From positions 329,541,619 through 329,605,618 of the forward strand of contig CM019066.1 in assembly GCA_009667805.1 (NCBI GenBank): DNA of 64,000 bases. Direction: 5' to 3'. The position numbers were made by a program, and so were the translations under genes. The stretch is from Leptobrachium leishanense. Its lineage: Eukaryota; Chordata; Amphibia; Anura; Megophryidae. The notes beneath the pieces are model-generated. The model was not told the origin of the DNA and ran no database searches. It saw only the letters and a list, made by a program, of their open reading frames with translations. Of this stretch, positions 53,459 to 63,683 are shown piece by piece. The stretch's first letter is position 1, and each line of letters starts with the position of its first letter.

Positions 53459-54199
53459 AGGGAAACTACCACTAACATTGTATTACTTTGTATTTCTGTA
53501 ACAACTGTAACATTTTAATGTTCTAGAACCCAGGACATACTTGAAAACGAGAGAAATCTCAATGTACCCTTCCTGGTAAAATCCTTTATAAATAAATAAA
53601 TAAGCTGTAATTGGATTACTTGTACATTACAAACAGAACCACCTTATAAAACACATCCTGCCGGGGGGTTTCTTTGTGTGAAGTAATTGCATGTTAAAAG
53701 GAAAAAATAGATTTCGATTTTATCTCCAGTTTCCATTTTATGGATTTTCTCCATGATGCAACATTTACCAAAAATCTGTGCAACAGTTTTACTTTACTGC
53801 TATGGTTTAGTTTCTCCAGTATTTAACAGTCGATGAGGAGGAGAAGTGAATGTTTAGATAAGGCTGCAGGGGGCTATTGTGATGTCCAGGCTACCTGACA
53901 TAAGAGTTGGCAGCTGAATGAGATAAGACTCTGATCTACCCCCTGGTGATGTCCTTTGAATACACCCCACACAATACAATGATATGAGTCAGCTGCCTGA
54001 CCCTTAGACTTCATTCTGTGGCCACATATGTTCTATTTACAACACAAAAGATCACACAATGGATGCACCCAGTGACACATATAGAGTAAAATATTTTCTT
54101 AACTAAATATACAAGAGAAAAACAAAGCGCGCATGTAAGATATCAGCAACATAAAATAAACACAATAAGGACATTTAATTGTTTGGTGGTACTGGCCCT
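53459..54199 (-). repeat. TTAA MITE, intron 4 copy 2, with SINE tail inside
   Basis: Same family as 48290-48968 in reverse (TTGGTGGTACTGGCCCT at the right end), TTAA on both sides (53455-53458, 54200-54203). Interrupted at about 53524-53602 by a SINE 3' tail ending in (AAAT)n. Confidence 0.82.
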
Positions 54200-54420
54200 T
54201 TAACTCTCTTTTCATTCATTCATAACACATGTACAAAATATTAAGGATTCATTAAAACATTATATTTTTTCCATTTCATTGTCCAATATCCACAAATCTG
54301 ACCTGTCTGAAGTTCTGTTTCAGCACTTAACCCTTTATTAGGAGGACAACAGTTGGATTTCCCAAGCCTGTGCTATCCAAGAAGAATAAGAAATACGGAA
54401 AGAACCAAAGCATCGATTAC

Positions 54421-54561
54421 CTCTTCAAATGCCTCACAGCCTGCAACCATAATGTTAGGACGGAAATTGCGATGCGTGACCTTCTTTGAGAGTTTGGAAT
54501 TCAGGTCATCAACTGAGGCTTCAGAGAGCAGGAGGAGAGGACTCAGATCGGGATAGGCCAC
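54421..54561 (-). CDS. mtarc1/2: MTARC exon 4
   Basis: 141 bp, 47 codons, both borders phase 0. Acceptor TTTGCTCACCAG, donor GAG then GTAATC. It encodes [20 protein letters not shown], then the hallmark NFRPNI segment followed by [10 protein letters not shown]. In mARC proteins this is the core of the MOSC fold. It is collinear with the mammalian exon that runs from IAYSD to VYAE. Open reading runs on past the donor for a few codons, but the downstream exon restores the family sequence only if GTAATC is used. Confidence 0.93.
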
Positions 54562-54847
54562 CTGGTGAGCAAAGGTTTGCAAAAGATCACTGCAAATATC
54601 CTGAAACCACTCATTAAAAGCAAAATGTCAGCTAGGTAAAAAGATGCTCTAGTTTGTCAAACAGACACTTTTTTATGCCCGTGATGCAGGTAGTAGGTGG
54701 CCTTATAACAAGACAAAGTAGGCAGCTGTTGTCTAAGCCCTCACTGAAAGTGAGGCCGAGCATAATCGAATGGGAGGCACGTAAGTTCTCTGTCATTCCA
54801 TCATTTGTGAGGATAAAGTCTGACTCAAGTTACTCTACTGCGCTTTT

Positions 54848-55258
54848 AGTTCCTCAGCCGCTGCATGTGCTAAGTTAGCAACTTGGCACTGAACGCTGTG
54901 CTGCAGTTCAGCGGTCAGCACTGCTAACTTAGCACTTGCAGCTAAGTAGAGAGGTGCTGCAGAGTAGCTGAGTGTGACGTGGGAAAGATGGCCGCCTCCA
55001 CGGAGCATATAATCCAATAAGGAAATGTTCAGTTTGAAGGTTTGGTGGAGCAAAACATCAAATATTTATTGGAACATGGTAAACATTAACACTAAACTGG
55101 TAATAAAATGGACAAAAGTGGATTTTGCAGAAACAGCCCCTTTCATTAAGCAATCCTCTGCCCTTTTGCTTCAATATTCACAGCCAAAGCATTCAGTGAG
55201 ACGGCTGCAGTAAACTGAACTGCTGCAATGTAGCAATTCAGCAGCTGCTGAGGAACTG
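54848..55258. repeat. Probable MITE, AGTTCCTCAGC ends
   Basis: AGTTCCTCAGCCGCTGC at the left, GCAGCTGCTGAGGAACT at the right; internal palindrome TGCTAAGTTAGCA with TGCTAACTTAGCA. Lies between MTARC exons 4 and 3. Confidence 0.6.
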
Positions 55259-55306
55259 AACAGACTGGACTAAGCAGTTGGACCTTGGACAGTTCTTGAC
55301 CTACAG

Positions 55307-56213
55307 CAGTGTTTCTCAACCCTGGTCCTCAAGTATCCCTAACTAGGGATGTGTGTTTCGTTTCGTATCGATTCGTTTTTCTCCCTAAACGGGCCGATTC
55401 GGTGCATCGGATTTGTCAATGAAATACACACCATCTGAAATATTTCCCGATACGAAACGAAAAAATTTTGTTATTTCGGATGGACATGAAATTTGGAAAA
55501 TCGCAATTCATTTTCGTTCTATTTGCGATTTCGGTTCCGTTTCAGTTAATTTCAGACAATGTATTTTTGTATCGTTTTGACTCTGTTTCGGTTCCGTTGC
55601 TGATTTCGTAATTTCGTATCGTCCGTCACTTTTTTCACTTGTTCCAGTGCTTTCTTTCTGCATCAATTATATATTTATTTTAAATATTTAATTAGCTTTA
55701 CCCTATATCCCCAGTCTAACAGTACAAGATAATATGATTAAATAAAGTTGTACAATGCATATTCATAAGAAAAAAGTATCTTTCATAAAAATGATACGTC
55801 CGAAGGAATGAATCGGCAGGATTACTGTATCGACCGAAATATCGGAGCATCCAAAATACCAAACGTCAAAAGTCAAAACAAATATCCGGGGATGGACCCT
55901 TTGAAACGAAGAGAACAGACGATCCGAAAGACTGAAATTCCCTGATTTCACAAAACAAAAATTGATATAAAACACCGAGCCGAAACAAAAATGGGCCGAA
56001 ACGATCCGAAACGAAACTTTTGAAAAATCGAATGTGCCGAAATGAAATGAAAAAAAAGTCGTGCTCATCTCTAGCCCTAACAGTCCAGGTTTGCAGGATA
56101 TGTGAAGCCCAGCCCAGGTGATGTGATTGTAGGATTCAGTCTGCATTTCCCCAAGGTAATCCTTAAAATGTGGCCTGTTAGGGGAACTTGAGGACCGGAG
56201 TTGAGAAACAGTA
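55307..56213. repeat. hAT MITE, CAGTGTTTCTCAACC family, split by another MITE
   Basis: Same family as 6641-6809, diverged: left CAGTGTTTCTCAACCCTGG, right GAGTTGAGAAACAGTA, with the shared TTCAGTCTGCATTTCCCCAA interior. Interrupted by 55344-56073. Lies in MTARC intron 3. Confidence 0.8.
55344..56073. repeat. hAT MITE, TAGGGATG family (TTTCG-rich)
   Basis: 730 bp, ends TAGGGATGTG and TCATCTCTA, near-perfect 8-bp duplication TCCCTAAC/GCCCTAAC. Interior made of repeated CGAAACGAAA-like words in both orientations. Related copy at 21673-22311. Confidence 0.78.
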
Positions 56214-56221
56214 GCCTAGGG

Positions 56222-56690
56222 CAGGGCTCAAAATTTCAAGTCCCAAGCTACTAACCAGGCCATAAGAGTTACTCTCCATCAGTTGCTCCACCTAACCCCT
56301 ACCCAGCCCTTAACTCTACACCTAAACACCCCCCTTAAATTATCTTATGAAATTACACTGTTAAAGGTTTTATTTAGAATAAAGTTACAAAAATAACAGA
56401 CATCAGACCCCAGATACATGTATTCCCGGTCATCAGAGCCCAGTGTGAGTAGAACGAGAAGGCAGGGAAGCTCCTCTCCACCCCTCTGCCAGTGACAGAG
56501 ACAAGCTGGGTCAGGTTAGGCAGCGGTTCCCTGCCACCGTACAGCCTGCGGAAGGGGGGCTGCACGGTGACACCGCTGGAATACGCAGCACAAAATTGTT
56601 TATTGTGCTGCCTGCTTGTGCATTTCCACTCGCCCTCAATTAATTTCCACTCGCCAAAGACTAGTAGGCGAGTGGAAATTTTGAGCCCTG
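56222..56690. repeat. hAT MITE, CAGGGCTCAAAATTTC family
   Basis: 469 bp, inverted ends CAGGGCTCAAAATTTC, perfect 8-bp duplication GCCTAGGG (56214-56221, 56691-56698). Confidence 0.9.
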
Positions 56691-57172
56691 GCCTAGGGTA
56701 CCAAGAACTGATTCATTGAGTCGCTGGAGAAAAAAAATATAATCCCACAAATACACCTATAAATTCACACATAACACACATTATTATCAAAGGCACACTG
56801 ACACTGCAAAATGATACCGCTAATTACACACTGTGCTCAAACCCACTCAAATACACCTCTGCATTAATGTGCATACAGATATTCCACACAAATACACATC
56901 CATCTACCAAGAGAGCTGTATTGGTCTTTACCTATGAGGAATTGGGTTAAATTCTGCATTTTGTGCATAACCAGCTTCACCTCAGACCCCACTGACCCAT
57001 GTTTGTGTACTTGCCCTGGAAAGCGTCCAAAGAAAAGTTATGCTTTGTGTTGCAGGTAATACTGCGCAAATCTCCGACACATGTATGTAACGTTTTCCTC
57101 TAAAAAAAGGCAAAATAAAGACCCAATGGCCTAAATGATTGCATCGATAGCTTTCATGTAATTTTGACAAAC

Positions 57173-57338
57173 CTTATCGTTTTCTGTATACTTCTCATAC
57201 TCGTTCTTGGGATTCCTGGGCTTCATTCTTTCCTCAAACTGTACCAGACGATACGGCTCTCTGCTCTTCAGAAAACCAGTGATCCATTGGGAGGCTTTAT
57301 CGCCGCAGTCCCTGCCGGAGACCTTATTCCCGTGGACT
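57173..57338 (-). CDS. mtarc1/2: MTARC exon 3
   Basis: 166 bp. Acceptor CATATTCAG; donor AAG then GTTTGT. The first base completes the Lys codon of exon 2, followed by 55 codons beginning VHGNKVSGRDCGDKASQWIT. The GRDCG and QWIT.FLKS motifs and the following PYRLVQFEERMKPR segment match the mARC family without gaps, except one extra residue in FLKSREPYR. It ends on a complete codon, so intron 3 is phase 0. The GTTTGT donor is weaker than consensus but is the only one that keeps frame. Confidence 0.93.
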
Positions 57339-58407
57339 CTGAATATGAAGCAGATGCATAGTTATATCAAAAACAATATGGTCTGTATTCGAAACGAGTC
57401 GTTAAGCTAAAGATTGGAGCGTTATACATAATGGCTCCAGACAGCGGCTTAGCGGCTCAGGCAGTTATTCTAACTGATCGTTACAGCAGGTTAATGTATA
57501 CTACAACACTTTCTTGTGGTGTTTTGTAGATGGAGTGGGGTTGGACACAAGTTTGCTGCCCACTGGGATGGGAATAGAGCATGATTTATTGTGTACCACA
57601 AACCTATATCTCCTATACATTGTAAAAGCACCTTTAATTTGCAGCCAGATTGAGAAGAATGAGTTATTTCAACCTTGCTCGTTCTTCTTGTGTGAAGCCA
57701 TTATTTGTGAAAAAAATACAGTTTTTTTGCACTGCCCTGTGTGGGTTGTTCTTAATTACTGGCTCGCTATTATTAGGGCTCAAGATGCTGATAAAGCTGC
57801 TTGGACATAATACAGTCAGTAATGGGTGATACTAAGGGCACTATCATGTGCCTGTAGCTAAAACGGGGACGCTAAGTGGAAAAATTTGCGGTCGCAAATT
57901 TCCCCTTAGCATCCCCGTTTTACAAGAAGATTACACGGCAGGTGCTGAATCCAGCAGCCTGACCTGTAACGCGCGCTAGCCTCCAGGACACTCGTGGCAG
58001 CGCTAACGCGCCGTCGTAAAGCACCGATCACTTGCCTAGTGCGAGATCCTGAAGATCGACGGAGTGATTGCAGAGGGAGACTTAGGACTTTTTTCCCCCA
58101 GTTTCACTCCTGGCGGCCACCGGCCAGAAGCAGCAGATCGGGTGCCGTTCTCGCTGCAGGATGAGAGGTGATTATCTAATTTTTTTGGGAATTCCAGGTG
58201 CTGCTAACTGATTCTGCTGAAGCAGTGGCGTCACTAGGGTTGGTGTCACCCGGTGCGGTAATTTATGGTGAGACCCCCCCCCGAGTTTTACGGTTTCCTT
58301 TTATAACTACTCATAAATCAGTACTCCCATATAACACTGAATGCTCATACACGGCGCACATTACTGTGAGGTTTATTATTGTGGAGCTTTGTGAAATGCT
58401 CGTACAC

Positions 58408-58957
58408 AAATTTTGGCAAACTGCCAGTAGGTGCTGTGCCTGTTCGAAGGCAGTGAAAGTCCCCATAGAGAAGTAATGGTTAATCTGTTCAGAGACACCG
58501 AACAGCAAAGAAATGTCCTGATGTCCGGTGGTTTCATTCGGCAGGTTTATTCAGGCAAACACCATAGGTTTCAATGGAAAAAATATTCCCGTTTTTATCC
58601 AATATCTTCTTTAATCAGTAGTAAAAAGTCTCTTTATTGGTTTTTTTTTGTATCTTTTAGGCATTTTTTAAAAACAAAATCCCATTATTTTATTTCTAAT
58701 AGTGGTTTTTCTTTTTTCTGTAACAGACCTTTATATTATCATTCATAGGACCTTATACGTTAATCCCAGACATTTTCGTTCAGTATTTTTTTTTTTTAAA
58801 ACTGCGGGAGACGTGTTTGCAGCAGCATTCAGTGGCTGATTCCCTGCACTTCAGGGACCCTACGGTGAATTTACTTGGGAAATCTGATTCCCCAAAGTGT
58901 GCAGAACAACAGAACACTGAAATGTCTGCGTCATTTCGGTGCTCTGTGAATATACCC
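58408..58957 (+). repeat. Partial long MITE carried inside hAT element C
   Basis: From TTTTGGCAAACTGCC through GGTTTCATTCGGCAGGTTTA to GCTCTGTGAATATACCC, directly followed by the Harbinger left end. Confidence 0.75.
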
Positions 58958-59200
58958 TTTAGGCTAGGGTCAGACTAACGCATTTTTGACGTCTACCGTC
59001 AAAAAGTGCGTTGATGCATCCGAACACATTTTTTCCCGGAATACGCAAAAGCGGTCAGACGATGCGTAATTCCAGACGTATTTTTTAATGGAGCTGTGAA
59101 AAAAGACAGAAATCTGAGTAATCAAATTAATTGCTGAATGAAAAAATAAGGGTAATAAAGGTATAAAAAAACATTTTGTGGATGGTGGCGTATTTCCAAG

Positions 59201-59491
59201 ATGGATACAGTCCAAGTCTTTTTGTTTGCTGCAATGCGGTACCTGTACCTTAAGAAGAAGAGAAAGCGGTGAATTTCATCAAATTAACGGTGCCAGATAC
59301 ACGCATGGACACATTGTGATGCTGTACAGGCCACTGCGAGAGAGAGACCCTGTGAAGTTCTTCAACTACATGCGGATGACCATCCCCTCCTTTGATGAAA
59401 TGTTGTCGAGGGTACGCGAGCCGCTGACCAAGACGGACACCAACATGAGGGCTGCCATACCACCGGAGGAGATGCTGGTCATCACTTTGCG
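59201..59491 (+). pseudogene. Harbinger transposase exon 1 (frameshifted)
   Basis: From the ATG at 59201 the frame reads MDTVQVFLFAAMRYLYLKKK and stops at TGA 59270-59272. Family sequence resumes in another frame as HQINGARYTHG and runs through MLYRPLRERDPVKFFNYMRM to MRAAIPPEEMLVITL, ending two bases into an Arg codon before a perfect GTAAGT donor. So the exon is intact except for one indel near 59265-59275. It supplies the N-terminal helical region that precedes the catalytic domain in PIF/Harbinger (HARBI1-like) proteins. Confidence 0.85.
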
Positions 59492-59907
59492 GTAAGTACT
59501 ATCTTGCATACATGACATCGCTGCCAGTCACCAGACATGTGCTCGGACTGCAGAGCCCCTTTCATCGGTCTGTAGTTATATGCCCACTGGCACATGCATA
59601 CCCAGACACACGCGGGCATCACATCACACGTACAGAATCATACATGACACGACAACAATGTAGACCAAACAAATTATATTGTAGCAAACATATCAAATAA
59701 AATAACAATAATATATTCAAAACATATATTATAGTTTGTAAACTGAAGCTCAAGATATATTACACGTCAAACCACAGAACAAATTTGTACAAAGAAAAAT
59801 AAAACCAAATTAAGCTATACATCACATATCATGATACCGACGAGCATCTGGGTCATGAGGGCCGGTCCTGTGGCTACAGCAGGACTCTGACTCTGTGGGT
59901 GGCCTAG

Positions 59908-60575
59908 CTACAGGGGGCATGGGTGGGTGGGTAGACAGCGCCTGACTGGGAGGGAAGATCCACTGGCATTGGCGGATTGTGGCACAGCACCGTAATAAAT
60001 GGCTGCCTGTTGGGGACAGGAAAGGATGTCATCTATGGTCGCCAGGGATCTGCGGTGGTACTCCACCTTCTGAGCCGGGGTCATCTGGTTGAGGAGGGAC
60101 AGACATGAATTAAAATATGACATGTCCTCGGAGTCGGCGAGCATGCGGCGTGGATGTGGTTGGGGAGTTTGCCCCTCCATGAAGGTGACCATGGCCTGCT
60201 CTAAGTCTGCAGCTGGTGCCCTTCTCTTATGTGCAGGTCTGGTGCTGGCTGTTGGTGCTGTACCTGGCACCTGTCCTGTCTCCACATCCTCCTCCAGCTG
60301 CGACTCTGCACCACCCCGGTTGACCTCCTCCTGGAAGCTGGCAGAACCTCCTGGCAGCAGGTTTTGGTCCTGTGAGCCAGAGGTCGATGGCCGCTCAATG
60401 CTGCTGACAGTACTTCGCGGCTCCTGGGTCCTTCGGAGGAAGGACAGTTGGTCAGCGTATATATAGTCGCGGACTTTCTTCTAGCCAGCTCCAGAGCGCG
60501 CAGCCATGGCTTGCTTCTTCTGTACCCGCGTATAGTTGTCCCGTACTGTGCGCCATTTGTTTAAGGCCTGTTGTG
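59908..60575 (-). pseudogene. Harbinger MADF/Myb-like gene exon 2
   Basis: Acceptor ATAATGTTTTGCAG. Joined to exon 1 in phase it gives IQTQQALNKWRTVRDNYTRV, then QKKQAMAARSGAG, a stop (TAG 60481-60483), and KKVRDYIYADQLSFLRRTQE, completing the MADF domain. A Ser/Pro/Gln-rich stretch follows, then a C-terminal helix region (SYFNSCLSLLNQMTPAQKVE) of BESS-like appearance, ending PTHPCPL and stop at 59908. Two in-frame stops in the gene as a whole mean this copy cannot make the partner protein. The exon lies within the transposase intron. Confidence 0.8.
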
Positions 60576-60655
60576 CTGCAAAACATTATGAGAGTGACAT
60601 TAGCTTGGGTTCATCGGATGTGATCATCATCAAACATTTTAATTTTGTCTTTTAG

Positions 60656-61604
60656 GTATCTTGCTAGTGGATGCAGTTTGAAGGATCTGCATTACAACTT
60701 CCGCATTGGCAGATCAACAGCTGGCGAGATTGTCCGCAAGGTGTGCCAAACAATATGGCACACCATGAAGGACCAATGTTTGCCAACACCCACATACAAG
60801 GCATGTGTAGAAATTGCAGCAGGATTCTGGGAGAGAGCCAATTTTCCAAACTGCCTGGGAGCCGTGGATGGCAAACATGTCTGCATAGTGAAGCCACAGC
60901 AGAGTGGCTCACTGTATCAAAATTATAAACATTATTTTTCAATAGGCCTAGTGGCGGTGGCAGATGCCAACTATAGTTTTGTGAATGTGGATGTCGGATC
61001 ATACGGCAAGGACTCTGACTCCACACTGTTCAGGAACTCTACACTGTGGAATGAAATTGAGAGTGGGTCCCTGAACATCCCCAGACCTGCACCTTTGCCG
61101 GGCAGTGACGTGGCAGTCCCCTATACCTTTGTGGGGGATGAGGCATTCGGCCTATCCACACATCTACTGCGGCCATACTCAGGGACACACCTGAATGTGA
61201 AGAAGCGGGTGTTTAATTACAGGCTGTCACGGGCGAGACGGTATGTCGAGTGTACCTTTGGCATACTGAGCAACAAGTGGAGGATTTTTCATAGGCCGCT
61301 TGATGTAAATGTTGATTTCTGTGTGGATATAGTGAAATGCTGCTGCATCCTACATAATTATATTCGTGCCAGGGACGGTTTTAATTTTGATGATACCCTC
61401 ACAGTTATGGGTCTGGAAGATTATGCGAACGATGACATAATACCTGTGAATAGACACAGCAATAGGTTTCGCGATGCTCTGTCTAATTATTTCATTAGCA
61501 ATGCAGGTCAGGTGCCCTGGCAGCTGGACAGCATTTACGATTTGACGACAATAAATATTTGTTGTTTCGTATTATTATTGTACCTTACATGTATGCGATT
61601 ATGA
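60656..61604 (+). CDS. Harbinger transposase exon 2, DDE catalytic domain
   Basis: 949 bp. Acceptor TTTTGTCTTTTAG; its first base completes the Arg codon of exon 1, giving LR-YLASGCSLKDLHYNFRIG, the normal family junction. Catalytic residues are present: first Asp in LGAVDGKHV, second Asp in FVGDEAFGL, Glu in RRYVECTFGIL. This is the DDE_Tnp_4-type nuclease fold, which cuts and pastes at TWA. Open to TGA at 61604 with C-terminal ISNAGQVPWQLDS. The exon lies entirely inside the intron of the opposite-strand MADF gene. Confidence 0.92.
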
Positions 61605-61625
61605 ATAAAATAATCATATACTCAC

Positions 61626-61809
61626 TCTGAATATTCTGCTCTTTCTCTGACCACGTATCATACTCTGGGTACACGACTCAGGACACCACGACCCATGTGC
61701 TGCTCTTCTTCCCCTTGTCTTTGTACCTCTCGCAGGCCGTGGCCCATATCTCGGGATGCTCCCCCACAGCGCTGATCAGCCTCTTCACATCTATTTCAGC
61801 GCCTGACAT
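61626..61809 (-). pseudogene. Harbinger MADF/Myb-like gene exon 1
   Basis: ATG at 61809. Reads MSGAEIDVKRLISAVGEHPE, IWATACERYKDKGKKSSTW, then VVVS, a stop (TGA 61678-61680) and VVYPEYDTWSEKEQN. The LI..V..HPEIW and YKD motifs define the MADF (Myb/SANT-like) DNA-binding domain. The stop sits where an Arg (CGA) would fit, a simple C-to-T change. Exon ends one base into a codon before GTGAGT. In two-gene Harbingers this protein binds the ends and carries the transposase into the nucleus. Confidence 0.8.
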
Positions 61810-62544
61810 TTTCTGCAGCAGTTCCAGGTACACTCCAACAAAACCAGCAAACTTTGGGTGTTTGGACGTTTTGTAGGCCGGACATTAGCAGCGTCTGACG
61901 TCTCCTAATCACGCACACATGCCGCTACGCAGGCGCAGCGCACTCTGTACGTCAGTACTAGCGGTATCACGTTCTCGAAAAATTGCGTTCGTTTGCCGCT
62001 TGCGTTGCGTGGCCACACTTTTGTGCGGCCGTACTGCGTATATTGCCCATCATTTGCTGCTACTACGGCCGTGATAAAGTGCGGCTGCACGCGCGTTCGC
62101 ACTGCGTTCGTCTGACCCTAGCCTAAGTGGTGTTTTTTTTGCTGCCCCCTGGAAAGTGCTAGCCTAGGCCTTGCCTACCCAGGACATACTTGAAAATGAG
62201 AGAAATCTCAATGCATCCTTCCTGGCAAAATATTCTTGTGTATAAAATTTTTCTTTGGGGGTGTCACCCTAGGGGGGTGGTGTCACCCGGTGCGGGCCGC
62301 ACCCCTGCCCTCCCTTGTGACGCCACTGTGCTGAAGCAAAGTAGAGTAAGCTAGCGCTAATACCGATGCGCTAATGGATTTTTTAACCCGTTAGTGATCG
62401 GGAGGTGATCTGGCCGTAACGCTATCACCTCAATTAACCTAGCGCTAACACTCACATATGTGTGGGCTAGCGCTAGCGTTAAGTAGCTGATAGGGCCCTA
62501 AGGTTTAGTAGCTCTTGCTATGTTTTACTTTTTGCAGCTTCTAA

Positions 62545-62967
62545 GGCTAGGGTCAGACGAACGCATTTTTCGCATCGTCCGTAAAAAAGTGCATCCGAAC
62601 GCATGGACGTACTTTTTCACGGAAGACACCATAGCGGTTATAAGATGCGCAATGTCGGCGTGATTTACGGATCCAAGCCAGGAAAATTTGGGTGTCTGGA
62701 CATTATGTTGGCCGGACATGAGCAGCGTCTGACGTCTCCTAATCATGCACACACGCCACTATGCGGACGCAGCGCAGTCTGTACGTCAGTACTAGCGGCT
62801 CGACGTTCTTGCGAAAATGCATTCGTTTGCCGCTTGCGTTGCGCGACCGAACTTTCGTGTGGCCGCACTTCGTGTGTGGGCCTGTGTTGGACGTCATTTG
62901 CTGCTACCACGGCCGTAATAAAGTGTGGCTAAACGCATGTTCGCACTGCGTTCGTCTGACCCCAGCC
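62545..62967 (+). repeat. Harbinger MITE 3
   Basis: 423 bp with ends GGCTAGGGTCAGACGAACGC and GTCTGACCCCAGCC and perfect TAA duplications (62542-62544, 62968-62970). Same family as 49273-49698, only 422 bp from the full-length element. Confidence 0.88.
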
Positions 62968-63274
62968 TAACTCGGTCGGAGTAGGCCCCAGGTCTGCATA
63001 TTGATGATGAAAGCTATTAAACCTGATGAAGACATTTTTGGGTCAAAAAAGGAAGTTCCTGAAAACAGAAATAGCATACAAGTATCGCATAGCAAAAATG
63101 CATCATGGAAGAAAATGTAGAGAATCAGCTGAACGACCTATTGATATTATGAATTAATTTGTGTTAGTATGTCATGCCTCTGTACACTCGTGTCAAACAA
63201 AGGAGCAGAATCAATTGCAGTGAAGATTGAGTAGGAAAAACATCATCAGAATCTGTTGTTATGGGGTTATTGTT

Positions 63275-63425
63275 CACCCTAACCCTAAAAGTAACATTAG
63301 CCCTAACATTAAACCTAAAAGTAACCCTAACCTGAACTCTAACAAAAAAAATCACAAATATTAACCATAAAAGTATTCCTAATCCTAAAACAAACGCAAA
63401 CCTTAACTCTAACCCTAAAAATAAA
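63275..63425 (+). repeat. Degenerate telomere-like repeat
   Basis: About 18 units around ACCCTAA, ACCTTAA and CCTAAAAGTA, mostly 6-12 bp. Resembles the vertebrate telomere repeat CCCTAA in decayed form, in MTARC intron 2. Confidence 0.65.
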
Positions 63426-63683
63426 ACTAGTGTCATTTTTGCGCCACCTTTGACAGACAAATGATGCACATACGGTGTTAACTTGTGTTCAAAAACTGTG
63501 CCAATTTTTCTTACAAAAATTGGCTTTTATTAAAGTGGCTGAATTTCCACTATATTTATTTAAAGGTGAATTTTTCTACGTGTCATTTTATCGGCGCCAC
63601 AAAGCAGCGCTGTTCCTGTAGGATACCACTGGATCCCTACACTCCATCTTGTAATGGCAAGGGAGGGATTGTATCTTACGCAC

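Larger units (their letters stand above)
58962..62123 (+). mobile_element. PIF/Harbinger transposon with both accessory genes
   Basis: 3.16 kb. Ends GGCTAGGGTCAGAC and GTCTGACCCTAGCC are perfect inverted repeats; flanks are TTA at the left and TAA at the right, a one-mismatch form of the TWA target site. It encodes a DDE transposase on plus and a MADF/Myb-like protein on minus, with interleaved exons. Its outer ~100 bp at the left and ~260 bp at the right match three short MITEs in this window. Inserted in a hAT-type element. Confidence 0.9.
58223..62328 (+). mobile_element. hAT-type element C, split by Harbinger
   Basis: Ends CAGTGGCGTCACTAGGG and CCTTGTGACGCCACTG with a perfect 8-bp TSD TGCTGAAG (58215-58222 and 62329-62336). 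Internally it shares the 55-bp repeat unit, the CAGGGTTATTC-group MITE (about 58408-58957) and the GCTGCCCCCTGGAAAGTG plus SINE-tail segment (62138-62240) with hAT elements A and B, although its termini differ. The Harbinger at 58962-62123 sits inside it. Non-coding apart from that. Confidence 0.85.
57836..62498 (+). mobile_element. Harbinger-type MITE GGGCMCTATCA, split by hAT element C
   Basis: Left end GGGCACTATCATGTGCC and right end GCTGATAGGGCCC, with TAA on both sides (57833-57835 and 62499-62501). Without the hAT insertion it is about 550 bp: 57836-58222 plus 62337-62498. The 3-bp TAA duplication suggests the PIF/Harbinger superfamily. Another end of the family is at 6284. Confidence 0.8.

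Noticed and set aside
63275..63425. Chromosome end
   Set aside because: Repeats are degenerate and short, and gene exon 2 with normal DNA follows on the right.
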